A DNA stretch of 17,210 nt from Actinomycetota bacterium (GTDB lineage: Bacteria > Actinomycetota > Actinomycetes > Streptosporangiales > Streptosporangiaceae): NCBI GenBank assembly GCA_003140115.1, contig PLIQ01000366.1:1-17210 (forward strand), given 5' to 3'. Below the pieces are notes generated by a model. It made no database searches. It was given only the letters and a program-made list of their open reading frames with translations, and was not told the origin of the DNA. Numbering within the stretch: the first letter of the stretch is position 1; each line of letters begins with the position of its first letter. The translations under genes and the position numbers were made by a program. Shown piece after piece: positions 14,651-17,210 of this stretch.

Positions 14651-15832
14651 TCACCGGCGGCGAGAGCGTGAGAAGACATCCCTGATCACCCTGACGGCCA
14701 GCACGGCCAGCACCAGCGCCCTCGTGATCGAGGTCCCGGCCGGCGCCGGGGCGGCCGCGGGCCGGCCGCGAGGGGCTCGATCGACCTGAGCGGCGAGCCG
14801 CAGGTCCGCGTCCGTATCGGCTTCCGTCAGCACGCGCCGCTGCTGCAGGAGGTAGAGCAGGGCGAACGCGGGCGCCACGAGCAGCAGCGCGAGGCCCGCG
14901 ACGACGAATACCCCCACCAGGGACCCGGTGGGCGCGCTGCCCGCGGCCAGCGGCAGCGAGGTGGGGACCAGGTAGGGGTACTGGGCCAGTCCCCAGCCCC
15001 CCACCACGGTCGCCACGGCGATCGCGGCCGTCACCCGCAGGAACAGGGCGTGGTACCAGCGCAGCCAGAGCATGCCCAGCACGGCAATCCCCGCGGCGAT
15101 GGAGACCGCCACCAGCGGCAGGGCGATGCCGGTCAGGCGGGCGTAGACGTAGGGCGAGCTGGCCGACAGTTCTGCGAACGTGCCGCCGGCGAGCGCACCG
15201 GTGACCACCCCGGCCGCGGTGGCGCGCAGCGAGAAGTAGCGCACCAGGTCCTGGTGCCCGCGCTGGCGGGCCTCCAGGACGAGGAACACCGCGCTGAGGT
15301 AGGCGCAGGCGGCGACGAACAGGAACCCGGTAAGGATGGCGGTGGGCGAGGTCCAGGCGGCCAGCACGTTACCAGCGGGGTGTACCGGCACCTGCCCGGT
15401 GGCGACGGCCCCGACGACGGTGCCCATGAAGAACGGTGTGATCAACGAGGCGGCGGCGAACGTCGCGCCGGTGAACTGCTGCATCCGTAGCCGCTGCGCG
15501 GTATGCCGGAAGGCGAATCCGACCCCGCGCAGGACGATTCCCAGCAGGGACAGGCTGAGCGGGACGAACAGCGCGGTCATGACGGCGGCGAAGGCGGGCG
15601 GGAACGAGGTCCACAGCACCACCAGGACGAAGACCAGCCAGACGTGGTTGCCTTCCCAGACCGGCGTGATGGACTCGTCGATGAGTTCCCGAGCGGCCGC
15701 GCCGCGTTCGGGGCCGCCCGCTAGCAGGTCCCAGATCCCGCCGCCGAAGTCCGCCCCGCCGAACAGCGCGTACGCGGCGAGGACCACCACCAGGATCGCG
15801 GCGGCCGCGATGTCCTCCGGCGTAGGGCTCAT
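14651..15832 (-). CDS. cydB: Cytochrome bd quinol oxidase subunit II
   Basis: This 393-residue multi-spanning membrane subunit of the bd-type terminal oxidase works with CydA to reduce oxygen with electrons from quinol. Family hallmarks are GGADFGGGIWDL (25-36) and PVWEGNHVWLVFVLVVLW (57-74), followed by regular hydrophobic helices to about 331. ATG 15832 overlaps the cydA stop (ATGA), so the subunits are translationally coupled. The frame extends further upstream but only as a shadow of cydA. The C-terminal tail after the last core helix (331-393) is longer than in E. coli CydB. It is charged, then Ala/Pro-rich, then has a short hydrophobic stretch (368-384) and an Arg-rich end. Confidence 0.93.
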   Translation of the reverse strand: MSPTPEDIAAAAILVVVLAAYALFGGADFGGGIWDLLAGGPERGAAARELIDESITPVWEGNHVWLVFVLVVLWTSFPPAFAAVMTALFVPLSLSLLGIVLRGVGFAFRHTAQRLRMQQFTGATFAAASLITPFFMGTVVGAVATGQVPVHPAGNVLAAWTSPTAILTGFLFVAACAYLSAVFLVLEARQRGHQDLVRYFSLRATAAGVVTGALAGGTFAELSASSPYVYARLTGIALPLVAVSIAAGIAVLGMLWLRWYHALFLRVTAAIAVATVVGGWGLAQYPYLVPTSLPLAAGSAPTGSLVGVFVVAGLALLLVAPAFALLYLLQQRRVLTEADTDADLRLAAQVDRAPRGRPAAAPAPAGTSITRALVLAVLAVRVIRDVFSRSRRR

Positions 15833-17208
15833 GGCGCCCCGGCCGGCGAGGGGCCGTACGGCACCTGCTCGGACTCCTCTTCGGCGGCCGTCCCCCGCCG
15901 CCACCGCCGTGACATGGCCATCGGAACGCCGATCGAGACCACGGTCAAGATGGCGTACAGGACGAGGATCACTCCGAGTGTGATCGGGACACCGGTGGAC
16001 GGGGTGACCGCCTGGCTCACCAGCAAGACGCGGTAGACGATCCACGGCTGGCGGCCGACCTCGGTGACGACCCACCCCGCCTCCATCGCGGCGACCGCGG
16101 CCACGCCGCTGACGGCAGACGGCACCAGGAACCACGGGGTCAGCAGCAGCCGGCGGTGGAACCACCACCACCAGGCCTGCCACGCCGCCAGCGCCAACAG
16201 GAAGAAGCCGATGCCCACCATCAGGTCGAAGCTCAGGTGGATGAGCGTGACGAGCGGCGGCCGCTGCGACGCGGGCACGCTGTCCCAGCCGATGACCTTG
16301 GTGTGCGGGCTGAATCCGACCAAGATCGAGTCGAACGCCGGGATGGCGGCGCCGAAGTAGACCTTGCCGTTGATAAAGATCCCGCCGACCCATTCGGGAG
16401 CGTCGCGCGTGGTGGTGGTGACGTATTCCATCGCGGCGAACTTGACCGGCTGGTTGGTCGCGATGAACCGGGCGATGATGTCCCCCATCATCACCTGCAG
16501 CGGGGCGCAGATCCCGCCTATCGTGAACGGGATGGCGAAGCCCAGCCGGTGGTAGCGGTCCCGGCGACCGCGCAGCAGCCCCACCGCGTAGACGCCGGCG
16601 ACAAGGAATCCCGTCACCATGTACGCGGCGAGCACCATGTGCGCGGTCTCATACGGGGTCGAGGCGTTGAAAAACACCGACACCGGGTTCACGCTGGTGA
16701 GCTTCCCGTGGCTGAGCGTGTAGCCGGCCGGTGAGTTCATCCACGAGTTCGCCGCGACCACCGACATGGCGCCCAGCACCCCGGACACCACGATCGGCAC
16801 CCCGCTCCACCAGTGCGCCCAGGGCGGCAGCCGCTCCCACCCGTACAGGTACACCCCGACGAAGATCGCTTCCAGGAAGAAGAAGATCCCCTCCAGCGAG
16901 AACGGGAAGCCGATCGCCGCGCCGAACCGGCCCATCAGGCCCGGCCACAGCAGGCCCATCTCATACGACAGCACGGTCCCCGACACCGCGCCGACCGCGA
17001 CCAGCACCGCCATGACCTTCGACCAGCGGCGCGCCAGCAGCAGCGCCGCGGCATCGCCGCGCCTGATACCGATCCATTCCGCGGTCATGGTGACGGCCGC
17101 GAACGCCACGCCGAAGCACGCCAGGATGATGTGGAACCCCAGTGACGACCCCATCTGCGACCGGGCCGGCACCGGATTCACGGCCAGAACGTGCACCACT
17201 GCCACCAT
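15829..17208 (-). CDS. cydA: Cytochrome bd quinol oxidase subunit I
   Basis: The 459-residue haem-carrying subunit sits in the cytoplasmic membrane. Expected ligands are visible: His26 (GFHII, the high-spin haem ligand position), His190 and Met330 (ligands of the quinol-side haem), Glu106 and Glu113 (SLEGIFFFLEAIFVG), and the GRQPW motif at 385-389. Lys256 and Glu261 (QPVKFAAMEY) match quinol-loop residues of E. coli CydA. The loop is of the short-Q type, as usual outside enterobacteria. The N-terminus (ARSQMGSSLGFHIILA) belongs to the divergent actinobacterial/proteobacterial branch rather than the E. coli-like one. ATG 17208 is 2 bp from the window edge, so an upstream start cannot be excluded and the promoter is not visible. 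cydDC, often nearby, are not in the window. Confidence 0.93.
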   Translation of the reverse strand: MVAVVHVLAVNPVPARSQMGSSLGFHIILACFGVAFAAVTMTAEWIGIRRGDAAALLLARRWSKVMAVLVAVGAVSGTVLSYEMGLLWPGLMGRFGAAIGFPFSLEGIFFFLEAIFVGVYLYGWERLPPWAHWWSGVPIVVSGVLGAMSVVAANSWMNSPAGYTLSHGKLTSVNPVSVFFNASTPYETAHMVLAAYMVTGFLVAGVYAVGLLRGRRDRYHRLGFAIPFTIGGICAPLQVMMGDIIARFIATNQPVKFAAMEYVTTTTRDAPEWVGGIFINGKVYFGAAIPAFDSILVGFSPHTKVIGWDSVPASQRPPLVTLIHLSFDLMVGIGFFLLALAAWQAWWWWFHRRLLLTPWFLVPSAVSGVAAVAAMEAGWVVTEVGRQPWIVYRVLLVSQAVTPSTGVPITLGVILVLYAILTVVSIGVPMAMSRRWRRGTAAEEESEQVPYGPSPAGAP

Positions 17209-17210
17209 CG

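Noticed and set aside
15833..16393. Upstream extension of the cydB frame
   Set aside because: It overlaps the cydA coding sequence and is low-complexity. The ATG at 15832 with the ATGA overlap and the normal CydB N-terminus is clearly the start.

Overview
The window looks like chromosomal DNA of a high-GC actinobacterium. Third codon positions are strongly G/C, GTG starts and GGAGG-type ribosome binding sites are common, and the small protein and GPP34 family near the two sugar and respiration blocks are typical of Streptomyces and its relatives. I cannot name the genus. I see no tRNA, rRNA, CRISPR array, insertion sequence or phage gene.

Layout. (1) 1-1857: a membrane-anchored or exported protein with six IPT/TIG (immunoglobulin-like) repeats. 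Its reading frame is open to the left edge. (2) 1858-3250: a sparse stretch with one small conserved actinobacterial protein, one DUF1801 protein and a possible short gene remnant. (3) 3251-13951: the core of the window, a carbohydrate-uptake and degradation locus. A clan GH-A glycosidase with three-domain, GH5_18/GH42-like architecture reads leftward. A LacI-family regulator reads rightward. It is followed by an ABC importer of the peptide/oligosaccharide type (lipoprotein binding protein, two permeases, two ATPases) and a GH36-type alpha-galactosidase. From the first permease to GH36, every gene junction is a 4-bp start/stop overlap (ATGA, or GTGA before the second ATPase). (4) 13975-17208, all leftward: cydA and cydB of a bd-type quinol oxidase (ATGA overlap), followed 43 bp later by a GPP34 (GOLPH3-like) protein.

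How the genes work together. An identical 18-bp site, AACACTTAACCGGTATAG, lies once upstream of the leftward glycosidase (5283-5300) and once upstream of the binding protein (6549-6566). In each case it has the same orientation relative to the gene it precedes. Its CCGG-centred partial dyad fits a LacI-family operator, so the regulator very probably controls both flanking units as one regulon. Neither glycosidase has a signal peptide. The simplest model is therefore import of a short oligosaccharide by the ABC system and its hydrolysis in the cytoplasm. A beta-mannosidase-like enzyme together with an alpha-galactosidase makes galactomannan fragments a reasonable guess, but the substrate is not proven by sequence. 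A perfect 15-bp hairpin between the binding-protein gene and the first permease gene would allow more binding protein than transporter.

The best candidate for something under-described is this small LacI regulon, with its hairpin-split operon and compact GH36 enzyme. Next is the placement of a GPP34 protein directly behind cydAB.
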